64,000 nt of DNA from contig NC_092637.1 in the NCBI RefSeq assembly GCF_039555335.1, positions 3,119,472 to 3,183,471 of the forward strand. Direction: 5' to 3'. The stretch comes from Amphiura filiformis (taxonomy: Eukaryota > Echinodermata > Ophiuroidea > Amphilepidida > Amphiuridae). Under the pieces are notes generated by a model that searched no databases, was not told the DNA's origin, and was given only the letters and a program-made list of their open reading frames with translations. The position numbers were made by a program, and so were the translations under genes. Below, piece after piece: positions 32,403 through 44,455 of this stretch (position 1 is its first letter; each line of letters opens with the position of its first letter).

Positions 32403-34655
32403 AAAAGGGAGAAATATTGGTACTAATATTAGATTAATTATCGACATTATTGAATATACCGAAAGTAACAAAATACCAGGGGCAATTCTTCTCCTAGATA
32501 TTCAAAAGGCATTTGATAGTGTCAACCATGTGTTTCTTCTGCAAGTATTAAAACGCTTTAATTTTGGTGATAACTTTATCCATTGGATCAAAACACTTTA
32601 CTGTCAAAGAAAAAGTTATGTTATGAATAATGGTTTTCTTACAAAGGCCATTGATATGAATAAAGGTATTTTTCAGGGTTGCCCGATTTCGCCATATTTA
32701 TTTTTGATGGTGATTGAAACGATGGCGATTGATATTCGTCAAAATGCCAGTATTAAGGGCATCCCCATTGAAGACAGAGAATTAAAAATTTCTTTGTTAG
32801 CAGATGACTCAACCTGTTTCTTGGATGGCTCACCCGATTCTTTTCAAAACTTGTTTGATACCTTAGATGCTTTTGCTAAGTGTTCTGGCTGTCATATTAA
32901 TCTTTCTAAATCTGAAGCAATCTGGATTGGCTCCAAAAAGGTTCCCAAAATTTTCCCTTTCTGAACAAGGTCTGTCCTGGAAAACAAATCAATTTAAAAC
33001 CTTAGGTATTAATTTTTCCCTGAATATTAAATCTATGTTTGATCTCAATTATAAAATTAAACTTAAGCAGATTGAAGGGACTTTAAATTGTTGGAGAGCT
33101 AGAAACCTCTCGATGATTGGCAAAATTTGTGTCATCAAATCTCTCCTCCTCCCGCAACTTCTGTATCTTTTTTCAGTTTTATGCATCAAAATTCCAAAAT
33201 ATTATTTTAAGGAGCTTAATAAATTGTTGTATACATTTATTTGGAATGGGGGCAATGATAGAGTCAAAAGAAAATGTTTATGTAATGATTTTTCAATGTG
33301 TGGCCTGCGCATGATTGACCCATATACTTTTGCTTTGGCGCAAAAAATGTCCTGGGTTAAACTGTTGTTGGATAACGGGTATGTTAGCTTATGGAAAAAA
33401 ATTGAATTATCTTTAATGGATCATTATGGTGTTATGTTATGGATTTCATATGCTCCAGAAAGTATTTTAAATAAGTTAAATTGTAGTCAATTAGCAGATT
33501 CTCTTAGAACTTGGTACATGTACCGTGAAAGTGCTGTGAAAGTTAATTTTGATGTCAACTTTTTTGACCTTGGTGCTTGTCAATGTTTATGGTATAATAG
33601 AAATATAAGGTCAAAATCTAAGCAGTACTTTTATTATGAAGAATGGTGTGACAAAGGTATTTTGCTGGTAAATGACTTACTTAATCCCCCCCTCCCAGGT
33701 AGTAAACTTTATGAGGAATTAATTTTGGATTTTGATATTTCTCCTCGTGGCAGACAAAATACAATTTTCTGATGAAAAACATTCCCAGTTCTTGGCTTGA
33801 TAATCCAAACATTGGAATTTTAGATGTTTTCAATCGTGTGGTTGATAATCTTCTCAGTTTTCAAAAAATTCCAAAACATGCTTATTCCATCATGATTGAA
33901 AAATGTATTCCTGAAAAGCGTATTGGTGTTTGGAATTCATTGGTTGATGATTCGCAGGACTTGGACTGGGAAGAAATCCACTTACGTAATTTTAAAAGCT
34001 CCATTGATTCTCGTCTCCGTTCATTTTACTTTAAAAATTTTCATAATGCAATTGCGTTTAATGATTTTCTGTACAAAATTAAAAGGCGGGATTCACCATT
34101 ATGTACTTTCTGTGAAAAGATGCCTGAAACAATTACTCATGTTTTTTGCGATTGTGAAGTGGTTCAACCTATTTGGAAGGATTTGCTTATCATCATTAGA
34201 AATAAGCATGATATTAATTTTTCCATTTCAGTTTTTGACAAAATGTTTGGTGTCCCTGATGATCAATTCTTAACTTATCTATTTTTATGTGTTAAGTATC
34301 ATGTATTTGTGAGCAAGTTTCAAAACAAAAACCAAATGTTATTAGCGTTAAGGCCTACATTAAGAATAATAGGAAACAGAATATTTAATTGCGAAAAAGA
34401 AAGGTAAACTCAGCTCCCACTTCCGTAAATGGAGATTTGACCTGTAATACTTTCTTTTACGTTAGGTAATGGCTGCATGATCATGATATACATGTATATT
34501 TTGAATTACCCAACAATGTACAAATGTACTTTCATGTGTTAAAATTTGTTGTCTGCTGTTGTTTTTTTAATCTTTTTGTGATTATTGTAATTTGTTGATA
34601 ATTGTTCTTCTCATAATAAAAATCTAATAAACATTGAAAGACAAAAAAAAAAAAC
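32403..34655 (+). pseudogene. 5'-truncated L1/Tx1-like LINE with reverse-transcriptase core
   Basis: Translation from 32403 gives KGRNIGTNIRLIIDIIEYTE, then ILLLDIQKAFDSVNH (motif A), FQGCPISPYLF (motif B region) and SLLADDST, where the catalytic YADD box reads LADD. Frames 32403-32964, 32920-33772 and 33772-34407 follow each other. The first change lies in a T/C-rich run at about 32949-32962; the second is a TGATG overlap at 33770-33774. The last frame ends with SPLCTFCEKMPETITHVF and CDC, the C-terminal zinc knuckle of L1/Tx1-type LINEs. AATAAA words and an A run at 34642-34654 close it. The endonuclease and ORF1 are missing, so it is inactive. Confidence 0.85.
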
Positions 34656-34689
34656 TTAAGGCAGTGTAAGGGGGTGCTCGCTTCGGGCC

Positions 34690-34800
34690 TTTTGAGCATC
34701 TCCTCATTCAAATGTTGTGTCTTTTATATATATTTTGTATGTCGATTTCCGGGGCCGATTTGTATGAAAATAAAATGATGATGTATGATGATGATGATGT
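34690..34800 (+). mobile_element. LINE 3' tail with GATGAT repeats
   Basis: GCCGATTTGTATGAAAATAA followed by repeated ATG/GATGAT units resembles the 3' end of CR1/L2-type LINEs. Only the tail is present. Confidence 0.45.
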
Positions 34801-34804
34801 ACAT

Positions 34805-35030
34805 CATTTCCTACAGAGTCGTGAGATATGTCAAACTTTTCCCTTAAGGAACAAAAAAAGTCAGTGGTCGCATATCTGTAGGATCATTGGTCAATAAGAT
34901 ATAGTCACTTTTAAAATTTTTAACCAAATATCTTAGAGAGTCGTGCCATATGTCAAAAAGGAACAGAAAAGTCAGTGGTCGCATATCTGTAGGATCATCG
35001 GTTAATGAGATATAGTCACTTTTTTGTACG
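34805..35030. repeat. Two-unit ~115-bp tandem repeat
   Basis: AGAGTCGTG.GATATGTCAAA, then AAAAGTCAGTGGTCGCATAT, CTGTAGGATCAT and GAGATATAGTCACTTTT occur twice. A related single unit lies at 31972-32045 (AGAGTCGTGTGATATGTCGA, AAAAAAGTCAGCGTTCGCGT), on the other side of the LINE. Confidence 0.75.
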
Positions 35031-35039
35031 TTGTGCACT

Positions 35040-36585
35040 TAACCCCCTTGTTTTTTACTTCTGGGTATCGTATGGAGTCAAATGATTTTTCATTTTAAAG
35101 CTTATGATATATTTTCTAAACACGAAATAAAACAAAATTGACCGCCAGCCGACTTTACAGCTGTTTCGTGATGGACGGTCACATATATTCATTAACATAT
35201 TAAATCGTTTATCCCTTTTGGTCAATATCGAATTGGTTTGTGGCTGACTTAGCTTGGGGCCAATGCATGAATTGGCATATGGCCAAGTCAACTGTGGACG
35301 AATTGTTTTGGGCCGAATCGACCTGATACCAGGAAATGCCGAAAAATTACGTACTTTTACAAGGCAAAAAGCAACTTTTCTAGGCATTGTTGACATGGTG
35401 CCCCCGCTAAAGAAAGTTTCCTACTATAAAGACCTAACTTTTGAGATGGTTTGTACGGTTTGAAGGTGCAAAATTAACAATAAGCTTAAAATAGGCGCCG
35501 TTACCGCCGGGTCATCATCAACAACTTTGACAGATGACGTCATCAGACGCAATCTCTGTCTTGATAATATCGACATGGACTAATATAGAGCACGTAGTGT
35601 GATGGACTGGAAACTTCACGCATCGATCTGAGGACAGCTTTCAAACATAAGTCTTGATAGTAATACCTTGTTTTAATTAGCCTATATCTGGTGGCAGCAG
35701 CATTTTTCTACAGTCACGTGATAATGGCACCGGCGAATAATACACGGGGGAAGCCGACGGTGTCCACATCTTTTTTTTTTTTTTTTCCTTTTTCAGCTTT
35801 TTGTATTTTATCTGTACTTGGAGCTGGTGGGGAGAGAAAGCATAAAATACATTCAGGAAAAAATACAACTCGAACCAAAGATCAAGGCTCCATTTCAAAT
35901 TTATCCCTAAAAAATCACTCATTTTTGAAACCGGACGTTGTTCGAATTTGCGCCAGAACTTCACCTCTGAAATAAAATATTGGGATTTTTTCTCAGATTC
36001 CTTCATGTAGACACTTGCCAGAAGCAAATGAGCTGAAAACGGGCGAATTTTGACAATTATCTTAGAAAATAAAGCCGCAACAAGCTCAAATAAGCGGTGG
36101 ACTATTTTAACCGAATTTCACTGGTACATAAATCGTGGAGTGATCCCAGACAAACGAGAATGTCTATGGGAGTGATTTGGTGGTGCGCCCTCTGAAAAGA
36201 TTTGAAGAATAGAAGGCTGACGTTGCGCCAAAACATGTGGGCCTATTTAATGATATATGAACTACCACTCATGTTCTTGTCAGCGCTACAGTGCAAAACT
36301 TCTCTTTAACATTACATTCAAATAATAATTACATTGTAAATTGGAACTGACACCAATTTTTTTCAGGAATACTTGTTTGATAAGATTCGTCAAAAATATC
36401 TCCCATTCAGGTATGGATCGGAACCGAGTCCCCCAAAATTCATTTCTCTCATGAGCTCAGATACACCATCTGACATCAGTGGTCTCTCATTATTTGTTTT
36501 TCACGCTATGAAACTTCGTGAAATGATTGAATTTATGTAATTATTTCTTCATGTTATTTATATGTCTTCCTCATATGTAATTATT
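35040..36585. other. Intergenic stretch, nothing recognised
   Basis: Several open frames of 60-116 codons have no convincing protein features; the one at 35677-36027 on the minus strand contains a poly-K tract from an A/T run. At about 36170-36190 GTGATTTGGTGGTGCGCCCT resembles a diverged family C end. Confidence 0.4.
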
Positions 36586-36589
36586 ATAT

Positions 36590-36660
36590 TTGTAGTGCAA
36601 AGGGCCAAGGGCCTATATGTACAAATAAAATCTAAACTGAAAACTGAAACTGAAACAGTG
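36590..36660 (+). mobile_element. LINE 3' tail with CTGAAA repeats
   Basis: GTACAAATAAAATCTAAACT followed by repeated GAAAACTGAAACTGAAAC fits the ACTGAAA tails of many invertebrate CR1-like LINEs. No protein part is left. Confidence 0.5.
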
Positions 36661-36689
36661 GCAATTGTTGCGGTTTTCGTCGTGCGAAT

Positions 36690-37780
36690 TTGTTCCACTT
36701 TTGCACCATATATAATTCACCATTTCTGTCGCCATAAGGTGCTGGATTCACTGTAGGCCTATTTCAAGAAATTGATTTAAACGGACCCCATCCCCCATGT
36801 CAAAAGAAACCTACGCCATCGTTAATGTTGCCAAAAGGTGCCGGATTCACTATTAATATGCCTACTTCCAAGAAATGTTTTTCATCCCTATCCCCCCCAA
36901 TGTCAAAAAGAAATATACGGCAGTTGCGTAGCCAGGGGGCAGGGGCCGGTGCCCTCCCCCCCCTGCTCGTATCGATGGCCGTCGGTTCACGTTTGGCCGT
37001 TGGTAGACGGCCCAGGTAGACGGAAGGCGTTGGTGAAAAGAAAATTGGGTTAACAATTGACTATTTTTTACCCAATGGTGACAGAAAAAAGGGGAGAATT
37101 GTAAAAAAATGACGAAAAATTGTGATTGAATTTTTCCAAAAAATTGTGTGTTTTTAGGATGGTACCGCCTATAATCCTTTTTTTTTTTTTTTTGCTCTTC
37201 ACTTTACCATGCAAAAAAAAATTGGGTCAACACATCACAACTGCCGTCGGCAAAACATATTTCCGTCATAATGTTTCTACTTTTTATGCCCTTATGGCTA
37301 TTTTACTATTAATATGAGTCTCCTGGGACTATAATGTTTCTACTTTTTATGTCGCTCTGGTTCATAGGGCCTGCACTTTGGCTCGTTTTTTGCAGGTTTA
37401 CATGGTCCAATAATCACAAGATGACTGACATGTGGTAACAAAGGAAGCAGTCACTGCAATTTGATTATGTTCCATATGATTGGCCATTCAAGACACCCCT
37501 GTGAATATACTATAGCGGCCTTTTCAAAATATAATACCTGTTTGCTTGACTGTATTGACAATACCCGGGAACAATACACACAGTATATGCATTGGACAAA
37601 CTTTTTACAATAAGCATGATAAGTGATGATGTGACCTCCAGATTTATACATCGTTCGTCTCGCACACTGACAACATTTGATTGACCGGTTCAAATCCTTT
37701 GTTTGGAGCCAATCGATAAAAGCATGCAGGGCCTATATACCCATGTACAGTTTATCCCTACATAACCTATGTCTTGAATA
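36690..37780. other. Intergenic stretch with a ~100-bp duplication
   Basis: GCCATAAGGTGCTGGATTCA at 36731 and GCCAAAAGGTGCCGGATTCA at 36829 begin two diverged copies that both continue to CCCCC.ATGTCAAAA. A segment at 37621-37725 (CCGGTTCAAATCCTTTGTTT, GGAGCCAATC) recurs in direct orientation at about 41360-41475. No gene seen. Confidence 0.5.
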
Positions 37781-37784
37781 CGCT

Positions 37785-38600
37785 GGCAAAGTTATGTAAT
37801 AATCGGATTAATACTATATAGCAGTAGGTAAAAACAAGTTTTGAATAATCCGCGCTATAAAGTCCCATTCAGTGATCCCAGCGAAAGTGAAAAAAAAAAA
37901 TCAAATTGTTACGTTTATAAATTTTTTAATGAAAACAAATGGCAAAAAACAAAACAGGAAAACGACAGTATTGACGAAGTTGAAGCCCCATTCAAATACA
38001 TGTAGCTAATTTATATACTGTCAGTACCGGTATATAAATTACAGACTCACGTAAATGCATTATTTTTTTTTTTTTTTTTACGGCTTTCGGCTGAACCACT
38101 GCACTAGCAAGCTATGTTAGCACATCTATGACAATGACGAAAGGTACAAAATCAGCCATAGGCCTTTAGATAGCAGAAGACACAAAGTGGTGTTTTATGA
38201 CCTTTGACATTCTTTTGTGGCGAGTGACATGGTCTTTCAATTCACGCCGAGTGTCCTTGACAGGTTTGACTATGCTTCAGTGGTCATGAAAGAATTCAAA
38301 AGATAACCTCTGCCCCAATAATCCCAAGCAATTGTCTGAAACTGCTCCTCGGATCATAAGAACTCAGTCCTCAAATGATAGTCATAATAATGTCCAAAAT
38401 ATAAAATTACTGACTATCATTGAAGACTGAGTTCCGCAGTCTAGTATCCAAAATCTGAATTTTGATGATTTTTACGATCGTCGGGATGAAAAAAAATCAA
38501 AAAATCACTGAATGGGCCTTTAGTTCCCTCCTCTCCTTACCCTGGCAATATAAATCAAAGAAAAATAAAGAAAAAATAAAGAAAACAAGAAAAGAAAATT
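37785..38600. repeat. Large inverted repeat, left arm
   Basis: The reverse complement of this region is at about 40530-41245, clearly diverged. Shared landmarks are CAGCGAAAGTGAAAAAAAA, GACGAAGTTGAAGCCCCATT, CAAATACATGTAGCTAATTT, GACATTCTTTTGTGGCGAGT and ATTTTTACGATCGTC. It could be the two ends of a large transposon or a segmental inverted duplication. An inner hairpin lies at 38360-38440 (GAACTCAGTC faces GACTGAGTTC). Confidence 0.85.
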
Positions 38601-38621
38601 AACCAAATTAAGGGATCTGTT

Positions 38622-38855
38622 TTGAGCGTTTCGATAGTATTTTTTGTGGGACATGAGAGCACATCAGACATATCGAATTGCATTCTGAATACGAAGAATG
38701 TCTTTCTGATATCAAATAAATTTCATTGTTTGAAATTCACGATATAATACAAATTTTATGACAAATTATTAAAATTTGATATTTTCACATTTTGATAAAT
38801 AACAGTCCTCGAAGTAAATATCATAAATCTAATGTTATATTCTTAAACAGTCCCT
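38622..38855. mobile_element. Fold-back element family B, half copy
   Basis: CGATAGTATTTTTTGTGGGA, then ATATCGAATTGCATTCTGAA and CAGTCCTCGAAGTAAA match the first arm of the copies at 3669 and 54033. It stops after TATTCTTAAA, before the centre. Confidence 0.85.
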
Positions 38856-40350
38856 GGCATACAGATACCATACATGTATAGGCCTATGTATAGTAAATTT
38901 GTCTGCTTTATCTGTTTTGTGCTGTTTAAGCAAATAGTTAAACATAATTTCCATAAAATGTAAGCTTTTACTGTCAGATATGTCCCCTTTTAATTTTCAG
39001 CAGAACAAGTGAGGTAAAGCAAAGAAAATTGAAATTTACTACTACTAGCGCCAATGAATGTTATACGATTGTAAAACGGTACGATCCTCTGGGTGTGTGG
39101 GTGTGTGTGCGTATGTGTGTCCTGCACGCGTATTTTTTTTCTGCAACTATAACGGGACGCAATACGATACCGGTATGTTATAAGAATCAAACTTACAAGA
39201 AAGATGGCTCTTGTCAAATCCTACAATTCTGTCAGAGAAAATATGCATATTTGCATTAATTTTTAATTAATTGACATAATTGATTAATTAATAAATATTT
39301 TATTTAATGATTTACCATAATTCCAAATATGTCAAACAATATGTCAAATTTAAGCTAATGAAATGCTTTATAAATTGGTCAGAGCGCATTTTGCAGAATG
39401 CATTTAGTACTTTAGTTACATGATTCCAAACATTCTATTCCAATTTTTTGCTATACACGCATAGGAGCTGTACTTTTAAAATCCGCGCCTAATCAATAAT
39501 AATAGTCTTTCACTCCATTGTCAAAGTACTGTGCTCCCTGTAGCATTATGGAGTGACCAGGTCCTAGAGCACACCACTCCACGCCATACATAAATTCTCC
39601 CAGTCACATTTCCCCAATATGAAATTTAAAAAGTTAAATTTTAATTTTACTTCTTTTAAAGTTTGGCAGAGGCGGGTTCGAACTCACGGCGCACCACGCC
39701 GCTTTGGAGATGCTCTCTATGAGCCTAGCGCCTTAGACCACTCGGCCACTTGTCTTGATGGAATCTTTTATGAAACGTATTTGAAGATATAATCGCAACT
39801 TCAATATAGGCCTACCACGTGACAAGCAAAAGCAGAAAACGTACCATATTTTGGAATTTGATTTGCCTAAAAACATTAATGTGTATTAATAGCGCTCATT
39901 TGTTGTTAATCCGACAATAAATATGATAAATGCGCGTCTATATGGACAATACATTATATCGATTTTGACATGTGCTCGCACGGTGTCAGTACATTTCCAT
40001 GGTCAGTAAAATACTATAGAGGAACCTGAATGGATGGCCATGATCAGCTATCAAAGAGATGCCTTGTGCAGCTGCCAATCACAGTAGAGGTTTTATAACA
40101 TTTTGTTAAAAACCCAAATGTGATATAAGGACAAAGCTGTGCATGTTGGTACTTAATTGTTTGGATTCTTACGTTGAAATTCCCTTGTATTAGTATTTTT
40201 ATGTGTAGTGTATAGTGGTCATAAATTATATAGCTTTTAAATTTTGGGCATTTTTGCTCTGTTGCACTGTACCATTATGGAATTTGAGCAAATCAATTAC
40301 CGACACAAGCAGGTATAGGCCCCCCTACAGTGTATTATTTTATTTTTATT
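38856..40350. other. Inverted-repeat spacer, no gene recognised
   Basis: It includes a GTGTGTG-rich segment near 39095-39120 and a tRNA-like sequence at 39664-39754. Other content is AT-rich and not recognised. Confidence 0.4.
39664..39754 (-). tRNA. tRNA-Leu-like sequence, probable pseudogene or SINE head
   Basis: On the minus strand, GACAAGTGGCCGAGTGGTCT, then AAGGCGCTAGGCTCAT form a good A box and D arm, and GAGTTCGAACCCG is a B box. A long variable arm CGGCGTGGTGCGCCG forms a perfect 5-bp stem. Length 91 and layout match a type II (leucine-like) tRNA. However, the acceptor arm does not pair and the T stem is largely mismatched, so a working tRNA is unlikely. Confidence 0.5.
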
Positions 40351-40359
40351 TCGTATCTC

Positions 40360-40456
40360 AGGAGCACAGCTCACTTGGTAAGGCATCAGAATTTGGTACA
40401 CTAGCGCTTCGAACTTTAAATCGGAAGGTGGTAAGTTCGAGCCTCATCACGGTCAC
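40360..40456 (+). tRNA. tRNA-like sequence, degenerate
   Basis: AGCTCACTTGGTAAGGCATC resembles an A box and AAGTTCGAGCCTC a B box, about 70 bases apart. No convincing cloverleaf forms. A tRNA-derived SINE head is more likely than a gene. It lies just inside the right arm of the large inverted repeat. Confidence 0.35.
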
Positions 40457-40529
40457 ATTAATTTTATAAACCAAATATTGTTCGAACTTTTCATATTTGT
40501 TTTTCTTTTATTGTTTCTTTTCTTTGTCT

Positions 40530-41245
40530 TTTTTTTTTTTTTCTTGTTTTCTTTCTTTTTTTCTTTATTTTTCTTTTATCCATATTGCCAATGTAAGGAG
40601 AGGAGGGAACTAACGGCCCATTCAGTGATTTTTTTTCATCCGGACGATCGTAAAAATCATCAAAATTCAGATTTTGTACAAGACTGCGGAACTCAGTCTT
40701 CAATGATATAGTCAGTAATAATCTTTTGGTCATTATATGACTATCTTCATTTGACGAATTGCTTGGGATTGTTGGGGCAGAGGTTATCTTTTGAATTCTT
40801 TCATGACCACCGAAGCAGAGTTAAACCTGTCAAGGACACTCGGCGTGAATTGAACTGACCATGTCACTCGCCACAAAAGAATGTCAAAGGTCATAAAACA
40901 TCAACTTGGTGTCTTCTGCTAGTGGTTCAGCCCTAAGCCGTGTAGGCCTATTTAAGACAAAAATAATGCATTTACGTGAATCTGTAATTTATATACTGAC
41001 AGTATATATATAAATTAGCTACATGTATTTGAATGGGGCTTCAACTTCGTCAATACTGCCTTTTCTTGGGTTTTGTGCCAATTTTTTTCATTAAAATTTT
41101 TTTATAAAAGTAACAATTTGATTTTTTTTTCACTTTCGCTGGGATCACTGAATGAGGTTTTGCAACGCGATATATTCAAAACTTGTATTCACCTACTGTT
41201 ATAGCATTAATCCGATTATTACACAACCTCGCCAGCGTATTCAAA
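40530..41245. repeat. Large inverted repeat, right arm
   Basis: Reverse complement of 37785-38600 (see there). The similarity stops near CCAGCGTATTCAAAAC. Confidence 0.85.
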
Positions 41246-41784
41246 ACATCCAATGCAAATAATCACCTAGATTATGACGCATCATACCGTAAATATGGCG
41301 GAGTACTCAAATTCATTCAACAAAAGCATGATTACAAGCTATTGCAATCTACCGCGACAGCTCGTCTCACACACATAACAAATTGACGACAACGTTTGAT
41401 TGAATGCACTGCATTGTGCCATGATTACGGTGAAGGACACCGGTTCAATTCCTTTGTATGGAGCCAATCAATAATTTCACGCACATCCTCTATTATTGCC
41501 CAATTATTGCCCGGGATGATTGCACACTGTAAAAGAGCTATTGTTATAATGTTTGATGAAATCGTGTTTAACTACCGTATTTGCTTAAGAACGGCACAAT
41601 ACAGATAAAGCAGACAGATTGACTACATGTGGTACATGTATATACATATATGGAATGTGTGTGAGTCGAGTATTACCTAATTATAATAGGGGCGTATCCA
41701 AAAATGAATTCACGCCCCTTTCAAATGTCGAGCCAAAGTGCAGGCCCTATGATTAAAAGTCCTTCTTTATTTTCCGTCTTAGAG

Positions 41785-42320
41785 ATGTGATTAAAATGAA
41801 ACAGTAAAATCTTCCGAAATTATTAAACAGTAAAATCTTCCGAAATCATTAAAGAGTAAAATCTTCAGAAATTAACATTTTTAGAGATGTGATTAAAATG
41901 AAACAGTAAAATCATCCGAAAGTTAGCCCAATTCAAAAGTTAGGCCGAATGATTAAAATAAATGAAACAGTATAATCATCCGAAAGTTAGGCCTAATTCA
42001 AAAGTTAGGCCGAATCAACTTAGGCCTACCTTAAAACCACCTTTGTCTCAGCGAATGAGTAAAATAAATGAAACAGTATAATCATCCAAAAGTTAGGCCT
42101 AATTCAAAAGTTAGGCCGAATCAACTTAGGCCTACCTTAAAACCACCTTTGTCTCAGCCATTAATTTGTTTCAAACCTCCAAAATACTCCTGAAACTGGA
42201 AGTTTTGTTACCATTAACGCGTCGGGAAGTTGCTATTAGGCCCGAATGATTAAAATGAAACAGTATAATCATCCGAAAGTTAGGCCGAATTCAAAAGTTA
42301 GGCCGAATCAAACTCAAGAG
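41785..42320. repeat. Imperfect tandem repeat (GAAACAGTA / AGTTAGGCC)
   Basis: ATGAAACAGTAAAATCTTCC and ATGAAACAGTATAATCATCC, followed by GAAAGTTAGGCC.AATTCAAA and GTTAGGCCGAATCAACTTAG, recur with units of roughly 50-110 bp. Near-identical longer units are at 41960-42050 and 42060-42160. Confidence 0.8.
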
Positions 42321-42479
42321 ATGTGATATTTTCCGTCTAAGTAGATGAAACTGGAAGTTTTGCTACCATTAGCGCGTCGGGAAGTTACCACGACCTGTGC
42401 GTAATCCGCGTATAGCAACGCAGCAACGGACCGTAAATAAACGTTTGGAACACATTCAAATATCCAAAAATCTTGCATG

Positions 42480-42565
42480 TGTAAGGGGGGGCAAAGATTT
42501 TTGGCACGTCAAAAGGGGGGGGGCAAAGGTTTTTGGCACGTCGAAAGGGGGGCAAAGATTTGATC
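42480..42565. repeat. G-run element fragment
   Basis: GGGGGGGCAAAGATTTTTGG and CACGTCAAAAGGGGGGGG units, matching the right half of the elements at 28848 and 43108. End sequences are absent. Confidence 0.7.
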
Positions 42566-42689
42566 GATGCTTATAACTAGTTCATCCCCTATAGCTACAA
42601 CACAGCGCTACCAGTAGGGTTCAATTGCCTATTGTGAGTGCCCCTGTGTTGTGTGCATACATGTAGTTAACAATAACTGCATGATGCGA

Positions 42690-42772
42690 AAAGGCCTCAA
42701 AACGAGCAAAGAAAACTGGCGTTTCTACACGTATTTCAATGGGGCGATTATTTAGTGGTGTGCGCCCTTCGA
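42690..42772. mobile_element. Family C element, right-end fragment
   Basis: AAAAGGCCTCAAAACGAGCA, then GTTTCTACACGTATTTCAAT, then TTAGTGGTGTGCGCCC match the end of the complete copy at 54957-55429. Confidence 0.75.
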
Positions 42773-43107
42773 AGGGCCTCGGAGTAAACTGTGCTTTTCA
42801 GAGATTCAGCCAAAATTGAAGTCGGCTTTAATTGCAGTTTTTCGATTTAAATAGATAGTTTTTTATGTTAGTAAATATATTTAATGAGTTTTAAATGCAA
42901 GTCGCGCTAAGATTATTCCCTCAGAGGCCTTCAAAGTTGAAGAAATTGCCACAATTTGTGAAAATGCGATTTCTTGGATTTGAAGCAATTTGGGCTTAAG
43001 GTCGGTGACAAATCGGTGCATGCCTTTTAAAGCTGCCAAATCTTGGTTTTGTAGGGGGCGGGGGGGGGTGATTGTTGTAAAATCATTAACAGTAGACCCT
43101 TGCAATT

Positions 43108-43590
43108 AGGGGTGGTGCAATAATTATGTGTACCCCGGGGGTGAATTATAGGGGGGCAAAGATTTTTGGCAGGCCAAAAGGGGGGGCAAGCATTTTTTGG
43201 CAGGTCGAAAGGGGGGGGCAAGCGATTTTTGGCAGGTCGAAAGGGGGGGGGCAAGCAATTTTTGGCATAGATATTTTGGGCACCGTTTCTATATTACGCC
43301 CTAAAAAGGCATAGGAAAACGTTACGAACACGTTCAAATATGCAAAATTTCCTGCTCGCTGCGCTCGCATTATATGTTAAGACAATTTAAGGTTTTAAAT
43401 TCAGGGTTCCCCAAAATCTTGCATGTGTAAGGGGGGGCAAAGATTTTTGGCACGTCAAAGGGGGGCAAAGGTTTTTGGCACGTCGAAAGGGGGGGGTAAA
43501 GGTTTTTGGCACGGCCAAAGGGGGCAAGCGATTTTGGCAGACCATTTTGAGAATTCACCCCGGGGTACACATAATTATTGCACCACCCTT
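43108..43590. mobile_element. G-run element, complete copy 2
   Basis: The ends AGGGGTGGTGCAATAATTAT and their complement are as in copy 1 at 28848-29317. The internal unit order and the central unique part are the same, with different repeat numbers. Open frames rich in G, Q and K (or P and L on the minus strand) are the repeat. Confidence 0.92.
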
Positions 43591-43724
43591 ATGAAACGTA
43601 ATTTACTCGCATTTAAAACCGAATTTTATTAGAAAGACGGTCAAAAACTATAGAGAATTGGAATTCAATGCAAATTTAGAAGAGTAAGCAGGAATGGTCA
43701 AAATGTTGAATATTTGCCTATTTT

Positions 43725-44245
43725 CGGAATCCACCCCCGGGGGGGGGGGCAATTCAATATGAAATGGATATAGGTGTAGGGCTGGCACTTTTGCACTAAG
43801 GGGCACTCGTGAGAGCAAAATGTGAAAAATATGGGGTCATTGGGTGCAGAGCATGATTTTTGGCATTCGGTGAGAGCAAAATGTAAAAAATATGGGGTCA
43901 TTGGGTGAGAACATGACCTTTTTTTAAATGGAATCTTTGGATGAGAGCCAAAACAGCGCCACAAAAACCTCGAAAAGCGAATTTCTAGTTCTAAATGGCT
44001 TCAAATTTCATTGTTTTTTCAAAATAAGTAACAAAATCAGTGATAAATATAAGTTGCTGTTCAAATTGAACTTGTAAAGTTCTTTGGGTGACAGATCAAA
44101 TGGAAAAATAGGGGGTCTTCGGGTGACAGAGCATGTGTTCGTAAAAAATATGGGGTATTTGGGTGACAGCGATGCTGAAAAAGGGGTCTTAACAGCCCTA
44201 CATACGCCACCTCCAAAGTTGGAGTGCCCCCCCAAATCCACCATA
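43725..44245. repeat. ~520-bp dispersed repeat, copy 1
   Basis: It matches 58478-58992 in inverse orientation over its full length: GGGCTGGCACTTTTGCACTA, ATATGGGGTCATTGGGTG (several times), TTTTTCAAAATAAGTAACAA, GGTGACAGAGCATG and GGGGTCTTAACAGCCCTACA. Inside, the GGGGTCATTGGGTGAGAGCA type of phrase repeats. No inverted ends were found and nothing is coded. Confidence 0.88.
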
Positions 44246-44284
44246 GAACTTTGAAAGGCTACCCATAGCAATAAGAAAAGGTAT

Positions 44285-44455
44285 CGGTATAGTTCCGGCT
44301 ACTATACGGGATAGTATCCGGTAGGTATTCTGGAGCTATCCGAAAGTATCTGCTAGCAGATACTAGTTGGATACTTAGTATCGGTATAGTGGTACTATTC
44401 CGATACTATTCCGATAATAGTATCTGATACTATAGTATCGGAATAGTACCCGCTT
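44285..44455. repeat. Palindromic minisatellite (ACTATACCGATACT), block 1
   Basis: Degenerate units of TATCGGTATAGT, GATACTATTCCGATACTA and AGTATCTGATACTATAGTA, each self-complementary. It continues as block 2 at 45035-45295. Confidence 0.8.

Noticed and set aside
33770..33774. TGATG overlap as programmed stop-restart between LINE frames
   Set aside because: The domain either side is normally one continuous protein and another frameshift exists upstream, so decay is the simpler explanation.
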